A stretch of DNA of 64,000 nt, taken from Datnioides undecimradiatus (lineage: Eukaryota > Chordata > Actinopteri > Lobotiformes > Datnioididae). Position numbers and translations under genes: made by a program. This document shows, piece by piece, positions 25,250 to 39,500 of this stretch. The notes under the pieces are model-generated. The model ran no database searches and had not been told where the DNA came from. It saw only the letters and a program-made list of their open reading frames with translations. Position 1 is the stretch's first letter, and the number at the start of each line of letters is the position of its first letter. The stretch is from assembly GCA_008933995.1 (NCBI GenBank), contig WARS01000013.1, forward strand, positions 1,914,721 through 1,978,720, read 5' to 3'.

Positions 25250-25760
25250 CAGCGCAGCACTGCTCTGGGCTAAACGCTTAATTCAGCATGCTAAGATGCT
25301 CACAATAACACCGCCAACATACTGATGTTCAGCAGATGTAAGGTTGACTACAGTTCTAGTTTAACATGTTAGCATGCTTAGATATGCTAACTTGAACTAA
25401 ACGCAGAGTACAACTGAGGCAGATCTATTTAGTCACAAGTATCAGACAAATTAAAATTTTAAACTGATGGCGGCTCTGGGTAAAAGCCAGCAGATCATCA
25501 CGTTATTACAATTCATCTTTTGGGGAAACATGAATGTACGAACCAAATTTCACGGTAATCCATCAGACAGATGTCAAGACACTTAATCAAAATCACATAT
25601 GTCAACAACATGCAAGATTTATCGGAAACATGGATGCATTTCATAGAAATCCATCCAGTAGGTGAGCTATTTCAGGACTGAAGTGGTGGGAGGACCCATC
25701 AACAGACAGAAAGACATATAGACACTGCATTCACTGCAGCCACACCGCTAGCATGGCTAA
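25250..25760. mobile_element. Degenerate teleost non-autonomous repeat
   Basis: Blocks recognised in order are CATGTTAGCATGCTTAGATA, CAGACAAATTAAAATTTTAA, TTACAATTCATCTTTTGG, CATGAATGTACGAACCAAAT, TTCACGGTAATCCATC and a final CAGACAGAAAGACATATAGACA. This is the block order of a widespread percomorph-fish repeat, here diverged. It contains an inverted repeat at 25368-25391 (8-bp arms GTTAGCAT and ATGCTAAC). It has no coding capacity. Confidence 0.6.
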
Positions 25761-27980
25761 AAAAACTAGCATAGCTTCCGGCATATACAGTATTTGTACT
25801 GGAAACTAAGTACCGGACAGATATTAAAGAGACAGCCTATAACATAATCTCATCCAGGACGCTGACTTCATCACCACACATCAGGCACGGGCTGCAAAAC
25901 TGCCCAGTATGATTAATTCTCTCGTGCTGTACGGCAAAATGCAAATTCAGCAATAGAGCAAAACTTTGGATGCAAAATGATATTTTTCACTCAGGAGAAT
26001 GTTTGTTTCATTGCACAACACGCCTTCAGATGGTTTAAAATACTCTGTTCTCTCTTTACTAAAGCATTGTTTTTCTAGCAAATGCATCCCTTCCTATCAT
26101 ATTTTTAAAAAACATAGTGCTATACTGCTTTGTGCTCTTGCAATTCATCTCTTAGAACCTATTTAGCCACACAGTCACGACTATCTGAACAGTTAATAAA
26201 AGAATATATTAAAAAAAGCATAAGCTTGCTATGTTATTGCATTGTTAGGCCATACATTCATTGTAGTATCTGCTATATGAAGACATGTTGGCCTGAACCT
26301 GTAAAACACCTATTGCAGCACAAAATGCACCAAGGCAAGTACACATACTGTGGGACAGGAAAGCTGCGTGTGTCTGTGTCAGTGTGAGTGTGTGTGTGCG
26401 TGCACAGACGTACTGCAGCTCCACACACACCCCCTGATTCACCTCTGCCGATGCCAAAAGGAAGTCCTCATTTGGCTCACACACTCAGGAGTGTCCCAGC
26501 CATGTACTCATAACACCCCCAGGGACCAACGAAGAACCCACCGCATCACCTGATCTGTTCACACCACTGCATCACAATCAGCCCAGGAACATACAGTGAC
26601 AGACAAAGATCACCCATCCAAATCTGTGGCTAAAAATCACATTTTTCTAAATTGATGGGGGGGGGGCAGAAATATCCACATGGGAGGTGTTTGTGGGAGG
26701 CCTAATTAAGGGAATAGGCCGCCTAAATGACCAAAAAATGAACACATTTCATGCTTCTATGTACTCTGTGGCTGTAATGCGCAAAATTTGAATGCACGTT
26801 GATGAGAGCTTTATTGTCAAACACCTCCCACAATGATCAGCGAGGGCAATGTTTTCCTAAAATGCATTCAAAGGAAAGGTTTCAATGAACTAAGCGCATC
26901 AGTTCATTTATTTTAACAGCTAGTACGGCAACGCAGATGCATATAAACACTCTGCAGACTCTTGCGTGGGCCCTTCACTCTTGCTGCCTCAGCAGATTTG
27001 ACTTTGCACACACTCCCTCAGAGCTTTTACTGTATAACAGTGAGCTGACTCTCATCACCCATCTAAACACTGGCACGCTGTGAAAAAAAAAAAAAAAGCC
27101 ACAGTGAAGAGGTGCAGATGGAAGGAGGAGGAGATCGGTTAGGTCCTCGCTTACTTTCTATCTCCTTCTATTCATGATCAGGAAAATGTTTTAAAAATGA
27201 AATCATTCTCAGTTTTAATCCGTATCTGCAAAACAAGATTATAGGCAGCCATTGAAAAGTGATTTTAGTGCCCTTTCTGCGCGAGAAATTCCCATCTCGA
27301 CTTCCACACGCGCACGTTTGTTTCTGATGTGTAACATTATACTGCAGCAGTACATGATGCTACGCAGCAGACATGAGGACTTACCGGCATGCTGTAAAAG
27401 TTCCACTCTGGCAGATTTAAGACTGTGTTAAAATGAGAGGAGACTGGCAAAACGCTAACACTGTCTGCTCTAATTACCCCTGAGCCATTTATTCTCTCTT
27501 TCTCTCTCCGCAGAGCTTTTTTTTTCCACATTCAGGCAGGATGTGTGTAATGAGGCTAGGTGCCTCTGTGACAACCTGGCACGCAGCAAAGCCCCAGTAA
27601 CTGATGATGCTGTCTTTGCTAGAGAGGAAAGAAATGCTGCTTACCTTGAAGAGAGATGTGCTGCCTCCTAAGCAAGGAGTGGAAGCAGAGAACAGGGTCA
27701 GATACGCTCTTGACAGCAAGAAGATCTTAACAATCTGCACTGTGGTTCATCCCACTCTCAAAAGACATCTCAAAAACCCTCAGCTGCTGGTAGGTCCCAG
27801 ATTCACCTGGGGGTGTTTCTGTCCGAGGCAGACACCCTCAGCTCAAAGTGCTGCTGACTTGTACTCAGATAAGGCAGAGTGGAGAGGAAACACTCACACA
27901 GATTAACATTGTTCTAACATACTGAAATCAGCACAAGCATCAGAGCCGGTGCAGTTCCACTGCTGTATTTCCCGGCACTG
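25761..27980. other. Non-coding region
   Basis: No coding exon is supported. It contains a G-run at 26656-26667, a poly-A run near 27083-27098, and minus-strand GTAAGT/GTAAGC donor-like sites near 27381 and 27646 that have no convincing partner. Confidence 0.4.
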
Positions 27981-28620
27981 TTCGCTCATTGGCTGAGGAG
28001 CTACTCAATAAAAACCCTCCTTGCTATCAATTGGGTAGGGGAGGGAGGGGGAGAGTTAGATTTTCTGTGGCGCACTAACAACTGTGCTCCTCCTCTTTTC
28101 TTTCTTGCTCCATCACTTTTCCCCCTCAGTACAGGCAAACGGGGAGTGCTGAGCTTTGAGAATTAGACGCAGGGGGAAAGGGAGGAAGAGAGGGAGGGGG
28201 GCTGCAAAAGCAGGAGAATCGATGAGTAGTGAGAGGAGAGGTGAATGTGGTAACCGGCAGTCTGCAGTGGTTCTCACCGAGCTTGTTTTTAGGTCCTGAG
28301 TCTCCCTGCTGCAGGAAGTCTGCAGGAACCTGAGTGCAGTGAGGTGTGAGGACCAGGGAGGATAGGAGGAGGGGGGGGTGGGGTTGGTTGAGGGGGAGTT
28401 ACCGGCCTGCTCGGGCTGGTTTTGCTGCAGTATAGGGCCAGGCAGAACCCAGATGGGAAGTTGTTGTTTTTCTCTTCTTTTTTTTTTTTTTTTTTTTAGA
28501 AGAAGTCAGAGTGAAGCTCCAGCAGGCTCAGCAGCAGCAACATAAAAAGCCAACTAGTTCCTCCCTTCCCTGTTTACAGGCATCTGACATGTAACTCGTG
28601 AATAATTTAAAAGAGCAGAA
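27981..28620. promoter_or_regulatory. G-tract-rich candidate regulatory region or upstream syt2 exon
   Basis: Compositionally distinct from its surroundings. It has a four-G-run motif at 28033-28051, further G runs at 28171-28200 and 28369-28396, a CCAAT-type ATTGG at 27989-27993, and a poly-T run at about 28479-28497. On the minus strand GCTCG|GTGAGAA at 28271-28278 is a good 5' splice site. It could be a promoter with a non-coding first exon of syt2, but sequence alone does not prove this. Confidence 0.25.
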
Positions 28621-31600
28621 GGTGGGATGAGCTGCAGGAGTGCCACAGATCACTGCTGCTGCCTCATTACCCAGACAGAGATTATAGAGTCATCTAATTA
28701 AACAAAACTTGCAAAAGTCAAGCAGGAGTCAAGCTGCATATTGTGGCATTAGCGCTGAATTCAACATGGTGTTCAGTTCAGCAACTTGACATTTGACGTC
28801 ACGAGCGTTTCTTTCCAATTAAACAAATGAGGAGAACACAAGGAGAAGCTTATTCTGGGGTTGTTTGTAACTTCCTTCCTGCCCAACACTTCAGCTCATC
28901 ACATTTAATTAAATTGACTTAATGAGGTCTCATTCTGCCATCTGAAATCAATAGACTACCGGACTTGGTACGTACAGTGGACAGCTGGGCAGAGCTGAAT
29001 CACACCATCACTGCAGCTTTCTCCAGGGAAATTCATTCAGTGTGTGGCAGGTTTGTGTGAATCACTGCTTACCTCAGCCCCCTGTGGAACAGCATGAAAT
29101 ATAAATTACTTTAGATATTATCACTGAGATATGTGGTGCAGCATTTAGCCAGCGAAAGTCTTTAAACACTTCTACGAACATGAGCCAGAATGCCCTAAAC
29201 TGTACGTGACAGTATCACCTCCTCATACCACCTTAACTGCCCAAAGTGTTAGGGAAATCAAAAGTCCTCAGACAGTCTATCCGGCTGATTTAGCAGTGCA
29301 ACATTTGTTAATGAAAAGCAACGATAGGACAGCGGTGCGGGTGCCAGTTTCACCATTACACTTATTAAACCTTCTGGGAACGTTGCCAAAACCTCTGCAG
29401 CAAATAGCAGCCAGGCTCCCTTCAGGGAGGACACACCGTTTTATTGCCTTTGGCGTTACCCTTGACATAGCGGCAACCAGGCAGCGCTCAGTGCATTACC
29501 AGCGATTAAGAGCACCAGCACCAGCAGATGAGTCAGAGATGCTGCATCACTAAAGCATCCTGCCTTTTTATGAACTTTCCATCCCGCTGTGCTTGATTTG
29601 CTTCCATCCCTCGAGGGGGGTTAGAGATGGAGAGAAAAGTTTTGATGGGATCCAATTATTCAGCCACAGGATATTTTGTGATTGCTTCGTGCTGGACTTC
29701 ACGGCAATAAATCACAACAGATGAAATAGACGCACGGAGGTAATTCAGCATAGACATTAGAAGTGGGATCTGTGCCGGAGGCTGCCGCGTAGGTCTGGTT
29801 TCATAAAGGTGAACCAGGGAGCCCAACGAGCCTCAAACAGGAAATGAAAATGGAAACAAGGCAAAGTACAAGAATACAGCTGGCTGCTCTGTGCAAAAGA
29901 AGCCTGCTAACGTGCTAACTTGTTGATGCTTAATAGTGATAATGTGGCATAGCATGTTCACCGTCTTTCTCATTCTAACTCCTGCAAATTAGCGGGGAAT
30001 GCAAAGTGAAATAAGGATCCGTAATGTGATTGTGATTCATCCTGAGGGGGGCATGAACATCATAATGAGTGTATACAACATGAGCTGGTATTAGTGCTCA
30101 CAGCTGTTGAGCTAGCATATTGAGAAAGTTTGGCTGCGCTTGTCAGCCATTCCCGTGTGAACAGCTTGCTATAGCTTTAGCTTTAACGAAACAGGATGGA
30201 TGAATTGAAACTTAAAAGAAATCTTAAAATGCCACATAAAAGTTTTTACGTCTGGTGGAGGTGGAATCAATAGAAGCAAAATGTGACACGGTGCAACAGA
30301 TTTAGCAGCTGATGATGCACTTGAAGCATGTGACGTCAGCTGCGGCTTCTGCTTCACTGAGGAGGGAAAGAAATAGGCAGCTTGTTGCTCCAAATCCACG
30401 TGGAGAATCCGTCTAACTGGATCAACCAACTTCTTTTAACTGCATAACAATAGCAGAAGGAAACAAGCGTTCATTTGCATTTTCATTTGCCGATTTTCTC
30501 AAAATCTGGGTAAATTTTGAGATACATTTAGAAACCTGTGCCGTCATTAGCCTAGCGTGGCTAAAAGACAGTTTTCCTTAAATTAGACCCTACAAATATT
30601 AAATGACTAGTTGCTAAACATGTGATCAGTGCGTGCAGCTCACTAGCGTGATTTCTCATCTCACAAATGCAAGGTTGCTGTAAGAGACTGAGCTGCCATT
30701 CAGAAACACTTTTCATTGGAGGTTTGAATCCTTCTCAGCGCAGGATCTAAATTAGACAGGAAGTCTCTCGCTCCATGACCCTATTGCGGCATGTCAGCAT
30801 CCTGGGACCCAGCAGAAGTAGGCCTAAGACCCATTATGGCTCTGAGCCCACAGGTTAAAGCTGCACGACGCAAATTGTGCATGAAGGCAGCTCAGAATGG
30901 CAGATGTCTCCGTTCAAATGATTGCGCATTTAAATGTTTTAGATGGCGATCACCAAAATACGCCTTTTCATTTTTCAGGTGTGGAAGCTGCAACCTGTCT
31001 GCCTCTCCTTCTCAGACCTGAAGCTGTCCTTGCTCAATTGCAACACCAGAGGTCGCCACACTCAAAGAGTCAGATTCTGACTTTTTTATTTAATTATTAC
31101 TTTAACTCCAGAGCTGGGTCACTCATTAAGCAGCACAACTACCACACTTCCTTACTATTCCTATACATTAACACTAACAATGTGTAGCTCCTACTCGGAA
31201 ACATTATTCTTTTAATTAATTTTCTAATTAATAATAATCTGAATGTGGTCAGACATGTGAGACAGGAATCTTTTGAATTTAGATGATGACAATCTCCCAC
31301 TTCCATTTTTTTATGTTTCACCCTCTCAGTATTGTGAGGAAACAGAAAAAGCACGTTTTCCCGGTCGAGCCTCTTGTTCCCAAAATAACCTGAGCGAGAT
31401 GGAGCACCGAGGCTAAATTTGTCAGCCTCTGTGTGAACCCATGTGTCTCTGTAACCTGGATATCTCTGGCACTCTGCCCTGTATCACTATGCCAGTAACG
31501 CTAAGCCCAAATAGTTACAAGATCAGTATTATAGACTGGTATTATTATTATGGAAGTCCTGGCATACTGGGATGCACTCTTGGGTCTCTAAGAGCCAAAT

Positions 31601-33390
31601 GAATAGTGCTGCTGTCTCCAGATTGGTCTGCTGCCAACGGGGCTTCATACATTCAGCAGCTGAGGGAAACTGTAGTGGAAGGTAATGAAATTAATTTAAA
31701 GATGCAGTGACTTTCTGCATTAGTGTAGCCTGTTAGCACTCAAAAAACTGAGTTCCTTAAATGTCACGTTTAAGCCTTTTATCTTAAGCGAACGTTAGTG
31801 ACCTTTTATTATGAAAAGATCTTTAAAATCAGTAGGGAAAAGTTTTTTTTTAAAGATTTAATGTAAACCCAAGTAAATATGTATTTGATATTGACTTGTT
31901 ATTGCAAGTTTGAGTTATTTTATGTTGCATTACTTTGCTTGTCTGCAGACACTTTTTCACATTTTTGCATGTTTAGCTGAGTACTCGCTGTTCTGCTCGC
32001 AATTCACCGGAAGCAGCTGAATACTTTTCTATTGTTTGTACCGAATAGCAGAGTTCTTTCCAATGAGGCTAACTGAGAAATCATTAGGGATACATCAGAA
32101 ACTACAGACTTTCAGCCACTCAGATATATGCTATTTGAGCTCATTTTAATATGTAAAATCACTCTAAATCAAAACTATGATTTACTGCATTCATTTCTTA
32201 TTTGACATTCACACATACAGGCAAAATGCTGGCATATATTCAGTATATATGTATATTGGGCACAATGATTTTTGGTCTTTTTCACCTTTTGAAAACAACA
32301 GAGGCCTTTAAACTACCTCTGCTGGAGGTTTCGCGTTAAAGAACACACTGTATTGAAAAAAAAAACAAAACCAGAAATTAAATTATTTATTGATATAAAC
32401 ACGTAGATGTTACATGTAGCTCTCGTATGAGGAACGGTGACTTCATGTGGTAAAAGTTTCGCTGCACACCTAGTCAAACTGACAGGATGATGAACTAGGG
32501 AGGGCACGGTGATTGAAACAGGTGATGATTTAGCTCCTGTTGACGGTGTGGTTGGGAAAAAAAAAAGCTGAATGTGGACATGGATATGGACTTAATATGA
32601 TGTAGTTAATGAGTAAGGCATAAAGCGACAACAAACGTTCATCATGACACAGGGTAACACTTGGCAGGAGGCCACAGGCAACAACCCTTTGGGAGCGTGG
32701 TCACCAGCCATATATACATGTGCTTCCAGGAATCCAGCACCTTCCTGTGGAGATAACCAAAGAAGTGAAACTCTAAAATCTGGATCCGACATTGTGGACG
32801 ACAGTTTTAGATACGCTAAAAGTGTCACGCACCTTATGCTGCAAAGGCCTCATTCCTTCTGCTCCTAATTTGGGATTGCAACAGACGAACAGATTACAGA
32901 TCAACAGGTGTTAAACAGGAGTCAGTGCTGCACTTGTGGAGATGGCAGCCATTCAGATAAAAGACTAAAAGAAAATATGAAGTACATAAACATTTATTTC
33001 CTTCTTTATTACAAATATTTGTTAAAAACATGCTTTATCTTGCAGTTGCATATTTTATAAAACCACTTGTTTGCACAGATTATCTGTCTGTGCAAACTGT
33101 GTCAGTACTACGAGACCTGCTCATGCGGTATCTCAGTTTTCTAAAGGAGGCTGCTGCTGCTGGGTCAAGGAAATGTGATTAAGTCACCTAACCGAGTACA
33201 CATGAGGAGCCATCACAGATTTAATTTATGGGTGCAACCTCTTGGACTCTTTCAGTGGCAGAGGCCACCCTCCAAGTTTAGTGCCCTCCATGTATGGAAA
33301 GTAAGTCGCAGAGGTGGCAGATGTCACCTCAGGACTCATATAGATCAACACATCCACTGCATCTAGCTTAATTGTTACACGTTCACTGCG
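28621..33390. other. Non-coding region downstream of mybph, with repeat remnants
   Basis: No coding exon is supported. A repeat remnant at about 29885-30075 contains GCTAACGTGCTAACTTG and GATTCATCCTGAGGGGGGCA, blocks of the same teleost family as at 25.3-25.8 kb. The rest is AT-rich with scattered poly-T or poly-A runs. Confidence 0.45.
29885..30075. repeat. Remnant of a teleost non-autonomous repeat
   Basis: Carries GCTAACGTGCTAAC, GCATGTTCACCGTC and TTCATCCTGAGGGG blocks in the order expected for the widespread fish repeat also seen at 25.3-25.8 kb. It is strongly diverged. Confidence 0.4.
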
Positions 33391-33396
33391 TTTATT
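33391..33396 (-). terminator. Candidate polyadenylation signal AATAAA for mybph
   Basis: Minus-strand AATAAA about 190 nt after the TAG stop at 33586-33588. Further hexamers occur at 33005-33010 and 32993-32998, so the exact end is uncertain. Confidence 0.45.
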
Positions 33397-33585
33397 TCAC
33401 AAATATCTGAAATTCACTCCAAAAATAAGACAATTTGACTACATTTGTGTGTTTTTCTCACAAGAGTGACATTCGCACTTTGAATTCTTCATTAGTGTTT
33501 GATTGAAGTGCATTTAGCAAAAGACAAGTAGAGTTTTCCAATAAGATCCCGATCGTTTCTGACCTGTGAGAATGTGAATGTTGAC

Positions 33586-36500
33586 CTATTTCTTGTCTGC
33601 ATCTGCGACCACCGGCTCTGTTTGACAGAAACACAGTTTATTAGCGCCTGAAACCGTAAAACCCAAATGCTGGTGAAGCAAATGCTTAAACAACGTTCAC
33701 ACTGATAAACAGGTTAAAGGAAAGTTGAATTTTACTCACGCTTGACCTCCAGCTTGCAGCTGACAGTTGCTTCGCCGTGATCGTTGATGGCTTTGCAGGA
33801 GTACACGCCTCCGTCAAAGTTACCAGGCCTGCGGATCTCCAGAGAGCAGATGCCCTGGACGCAGATCTGCCTGTACTTGGGGTCGTCTCCAATGATCATC
33901 TGGTTCTTCATCCACTGAACCTTGGGCTGTAAGAAAATTTTATTAAACCATCTCATCCTTTAGCAGCCTTCATCATCCAAGTAAACAAGCAGCGGTGGTG
34001 TTTCTATTTATGTTTGTGCTACTTGGCAAGAAAAAAAGGCCTTTGATTGATGTGGACACACAGCACACACCCGGTTTGGGAGTTTTAATAGCATTGACAT
34101 GGTGAGGACCTCCTGGGGCCTCGTGGGGAATGTAACACATGTGACCCCGCCTCTCTGCTGACCTGTCACCCTGACGGCCTCTTCTCCTGCTCTCCTGCTT
34201 CAGAAGCAAATAATGGCCAATTCTAGCCTTCTCATCATGACCGTCCACAGTACGCTACTGTCCTGCAGGCGACCCGGGGGGGTTATGAGCCCTGACAGGA
34301 GGTGAGAAGCTTAGAAGCTTAGGAGGCTGGTGAAGATCTTACTCATTCTCAGCTCAGAGCCAAGCTGCTGACGGGCAGTTTGAGCAGTTGCACTGGTGGT
34401 GTTGCGGGACAATCTGGCAACCAATGAATGCAAACTTGAGCATCGGTTGAAAATGACAGTTTAGTTAACTGCACCGCAACATGCCTGATGGCAGCAGTTC
34501 TGCAAACTGTCTGTAAAACATACTATTAAGTTTTTAAACTGAATCCCAACCTTTTATTTCCACCAACATCACAATGTTATGAAAATCAGCACTTTTGGGT
34601 CCATTTATCATACGCATGAGTTAGAGCACAGTAGTTACATTTATCATATTTACTGTATTCATTTTGTGCCGGCAGTAAGCAGGGTGCTATGTTAGAAGAT
34701 GAACTATGTGCAAGTGTTGTTTGGGGAGTAAGTGAATCAATCAATGGCTGATCAATGGTTGAAAGTCAATCCTCAGTTTGCTCAGACACAACGAGGAGCT
34801 AGCTTCTGCTGCTATCTGCTGCTGCTAACGATTAGCTGGAGCTGGTAGTTTAGCGGGAAAGGCGATGACACCGTACCTTTGGGCTTCCCCTGACAGAGCA
34901 CAGCAGCTTGGTGCTGTAGCCGACGGTGGTGGCCCTGTCACTCAGAGAGGTGGTGAACTTGGGTGGCTCAGTGAAGTCGTGCTCCTTGTACTCGGGAGGC
35001 TTGTACTCAATACCTGGAGGATGGAAGAGAGACAGGCTTGACCATGAAAATGCTTCGATATTACACTGTAGCTATAATAATAACTATATGTCTGTCAAGT
35101 CTTCTTGGGGGCCCGTTGGTTTGGTCAAATGATATTTAGACAATGTATGAGCCAACACGTCTTTGTCAATAGACGGAACCTGCTCGGTAGGCGTGGATAA
35201 TACAGTCCACTGTCTGCTCTCTAGCTTTCTGAGCTTGCGGTTACATCTCAAGGGACCTGTAAATCGCTCAAACTTCAATATGTTTAGCAGAGTAAAAACC
35301 TACAAGGAGGTAACAGCAGTACTAAAACAAGGTCAGTAAGTCAGTTAAGACACTGTCCAAAACAGAATTAGGACTAATGAGGTGATATGTTCAGAAGAAA
35401 CATTTAAACAGGTTAGACAGGCAGGTACCTGTCTTGAGGATCTTGGCCTCCTCTTTTGTAACAGTAGCGTTCTCGCTCATTCCACACTTGTTTTCAGAAA
35501 ACACTCTGAACTTGTAGGTGTTCCCCATGATGAGGTCGGAGATGGTGGCGTTCAGTCTATGGTAATGCTCCAACACGGTGAACCAGTCCTGCAGACAAGG
35601 AGGAAGTGAAGAGATGATTCATTCGTTTTGAGGATCAAGGTTTACTGTAGGTACTTTGTCTTCCTATTCATAGTGATTATATGTTGTTTACAAAGACCCA
35701 GACAGATGCTCTTTGATAGCAACTGCCTTTGCCAAGACAGTTCTGTAACAGTTCCACAAACATCTCGCGTCCTTCGCATCTTTAATTCAACAATTTATGG
35801 CAACAGTGAACAACAGTCGTTGCCCGCTAGTTCCAGATCTGTCCAGAATATTGGAATGTGAGTTTACTGAGCCTCCTCAAACTAATGTAATCCTTACACA
35901 ATAGCCAGAAATACAATAAACGAACTATGAGGAAAGAAAGCTGTAGTGCGGGACTTTCATCTCCCCCTGCTGGCAGTGAGAGTAATTACACAAACACCGT
36001 CTTCGTGCTTACGACAAATCACCCATCACCCAGCTCCCAGTCGCCTTCTACGTAGCTGCAGTTGCTCCCCTCTTCGCCTCTGGTCAACCAAAGATTGCTT
36101 TCTGACATAAAACTGGTCACTAACAGCGTGGGAGTGTCTCACCAGACACCAGAAAACCCTGTTTACTGTGAGATACGGAGAGGTTTATCTGGTGCTGAAT
36201 CAGCATTGTGTGAACTTGTTAAGCTGGAGTGCAACAGATCTGCATTCAGTTATATAAATCCGCGCTGTGGAGACTGAAAATGCGTGCCCTATGTTAACAA
36301 AGTTTTTAAATAATATAAATTAAAGTAAGCTTCTGTAAAAACGTACTCCAGTCTTCTTGTCGGCCTTCTGGACTGTGTAACCAGTGATTTCTGTGTTTCC
36401 GTTGTCGGTGGGTTGAGTCCACTCCAGAGCAACATTGAAGCCCCAGGTATCCACAATCTTTACACTGGCAGGAGGGCCTGGCAGCTCTGTGAGCAACAGA

Positions 36501-39500
36501 TTAGGCATTTTACTTCAGCTGTTTTAAATCTTGTCTCACTAAAATCATCCACAAAAAAACCACAAATCTCCACGGATTGGACCATCGTCCACGTCCTCGC
36601 GACATTTTGCTCACCAACAATCTGAAGGGTGAGGGGAGCCTTGTCCTCGAAGTCATCCACCTTCACACACATCTCATACACTCCAGAGTCCTCTCTCTCA
36701 GCAGCACGGATAAACAGGATGCTGTCTCTCTCGGTGCTACGGATGTTCACCCTCTTTGTGTCCAGGGGCTGCCCATTCTTTGTCCAGGTGACCACAGGTT
36801 TGGGTTTGCCCTGGGTAAAGAAAATCAGATGGTTTTGAGGAGTTATGGAGTTACATTATTCCTCGTGCATTTACAGGTGATGCAGCCATCTTCAGCTTAC
36901 TGTGAAGGGGATGGTCAGGTTGATCTTATCTCCAACGTGAGCGACGTATCTCTGCCTGAGGAAACGAGGCAAGCGCACCTTGGGACGATCTAGATAGAAG
37001 AACAATGGGCGACACGGACCAGTCGTGTGTTACTATACATTTATAGCATTCTTGCATCACTCACAATGAGAAAGGCTTCTGAAGGCCTTTCATCTGCTGG
37101 TTCTACAGGGGATCAGTGAGGGATCGTCCGGATCTTTGAGGAGATTTCTCAGACTGAAACAAGAAGATCTCCTTTTCTTCTGTGACCAACAAATCTCAAA
37201 GAAATCAATGCACCTGCTGAGCTGATCTAAGCCCACTACAGCCAAGGGCTTTTCACTGGTGCCGTCGGGGTACAGCTGGGCCTCAGCTGGCTGTGAAAGC
37301 CATCATATTCTAAGTCCTTTATCCGTTCTGAGATGTGCTTGTGCATGCAGTGAAAGGGCTCTGTGTGGATTACAATGAGGATAAATACAATAGGAATACT
37401 GGAATCTCGTAATCTGTGGAAACATGATATTATTTCTGTATGATTAAACGCATACATCTGAATATGTGTGCATATGTTTATACCCTTGTGCGCAGGTCTA
37501 TGGCAGGTATTTTTCCCTGCTTTGCCTGACAGAAAATTGCTGTATTCATATAAAAAGATAATATATAAATCTTATATTTGTTATTTAATGTCTCAAAAAT
37601 GTTTTTTTAAGCAATTTTGGATTTAACGCTGACTCAAGCTCATCATATAACTTTCAGCTGTGTTTTAATGCGTTTTCTGTATTTTTAATATCTAAGCTGA
37701 CCTGGGACATTTTAAGTTGACGTGACATTAGGCTGAGAAGGGTGAAAGGTGTGAATCTGTGGGTAGGGGATTCAAATGATCTGAAATATTTTAAGAGGTA
37801 GGAGAATATCACAGGCACAAATGTATGCATAATGTAACAGTGAGATCCCGGCTCAGAAGTCTTTAACCCTGTCCCTCTTCTCTAAGCTTCCCTACTGTGT
37901 CTCCCTATTTAAGCTATTAAAAAGCCCCAGATAGCCCATAAATCATCATAAAAAGAAAATCATGAGGATAGTTAGCCACTGTGACGTTTGAAATGACACT
38001 TAAGCCTCTGGATAAGCTCGCTGAGGCTCATTTGTAAAGTGATTTGATGAGAGGCACCACCTGCTGAGTCCAGCAGAGCAACATTTGTCAGGACTCTAAA
38101 TAAAGCAGGTGTACTGTAGTGTATCACCTCCCCCACCACCATTGGTTGGGAGCTTCAGTTACACCCACTCACACCACAATGCAGTCAAATTCTGGATAAA
38201 TCAGGCGGGATGCCGAAGGCAACTGATTTGTAAACATAAACAGGAACATAAATTGCTATGCTGAAACAAACATACCGCGTGTTGAGTGTCTTATCACTCC
38301 ATGCAGAGAGGCTTAACGTAAAGTCTGTGGCATGTTTCAAAATAAACATTGAATCTCTGGAAGTGTCATGAGATTTTGGAGTGGGGAGTGGGGATGGGAG
38401 GGGAGTCACCTGAGAAGTAAGATCCATATTCACCACCACCCCCCACCTCCCACCACCCACGTCCGTACGCAGGGGCGGACACACTGGAATTTCCACCCCC
38501 CCACCCCACCTGCTGGCAGTCAGATCACTTGTCACCGTTGGTCCCGCAGAAAAAGGAGCCTTGACACCGACTCTGCACGAGTCCAGGCAGGGCTCACAAT
38601 GCAATGCCAACCCTTCCGCAGAAAAATCCGCGTTAATAGCGGAGACATCCCGGCTATTTTTCCACAGCTTTGTGGCCATTTCGTCGGAAACCATTCATAA
38701 GTCCTATCTATAAGTGGACTTCCTGCTGTGGCGTGCATGATGGTGAACACAGACGTGACTATTGAAATATTGCCAGTCCAGCTGGGATTGGGTTACTCTC
38801 CCCTCCTGTCCGGGTCTCCATTACGCATAACGATGATTTGCGAGTGAACCAAAGTAACGCTGCTCCTCCTTTTAAAGCCCTCAGGGTTCAATCATCATTT
38901 TACCCGCAAATCACTTTCAACGTACTGTCTGCAATTAACACTGGAAGCTGCACAGCATCAGTAAAACCATCTACTTAACAAGTGTGTAATTAACCCGCTG
39001 TGGTCGGGCGGATCAAAGTGGATCAGAGCGAGGGGGCCACGGTTTTATACCGTTAACGCTGCAGGTATGTGCCAACAGGACACGGACAGCTGAGAGGCAA
39101 ACATTGCTGAGCTGCTTCTGTTTGACTCCTGCACTTTACAACTCCCCTTTCCCACAATAAACGTCTCTGAGGCCAGACTTGTGTCAAAGAGTCTCAAACT
39201 GTCCCGATGGAATAAACCCAGCAACCAATTTAAATAAACGTGTTATTAAAATCAGACCCATTGATTTGATTTTTTGAGTTGAGTGGACAGAGAAAAAGGC
39301 CCAATGATGACTTTTACATTCTGATTTGTCGCGATACACACTGTAGTTACTATAACACATATATATTGTGTATGTACAGAAGTATTTAGTATCTTTTTAT
39401 TATTTATATTTGTGCTTCTTTTGTATACATTAGAAAAAAAGGGTTTGCAGGCCACAGAGTTGCTGTAGCTCTGTGCATATTTAAATTTTTAAGTTCTTCC

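Noticed and set aside
30721-30731. GGTTTGAATCC, similar to a tRNA B box
   Set aside because: No A box at proper spacing and no cloverleaf could be drawn; judged a chance match.
38185-38694. 169-codon minus-strand frame in the large mybph intron
   Set aside because: Low-complexity Pro/Gly/Val content from the CACCACC tract, and it does not join in phase to any mybph exon.
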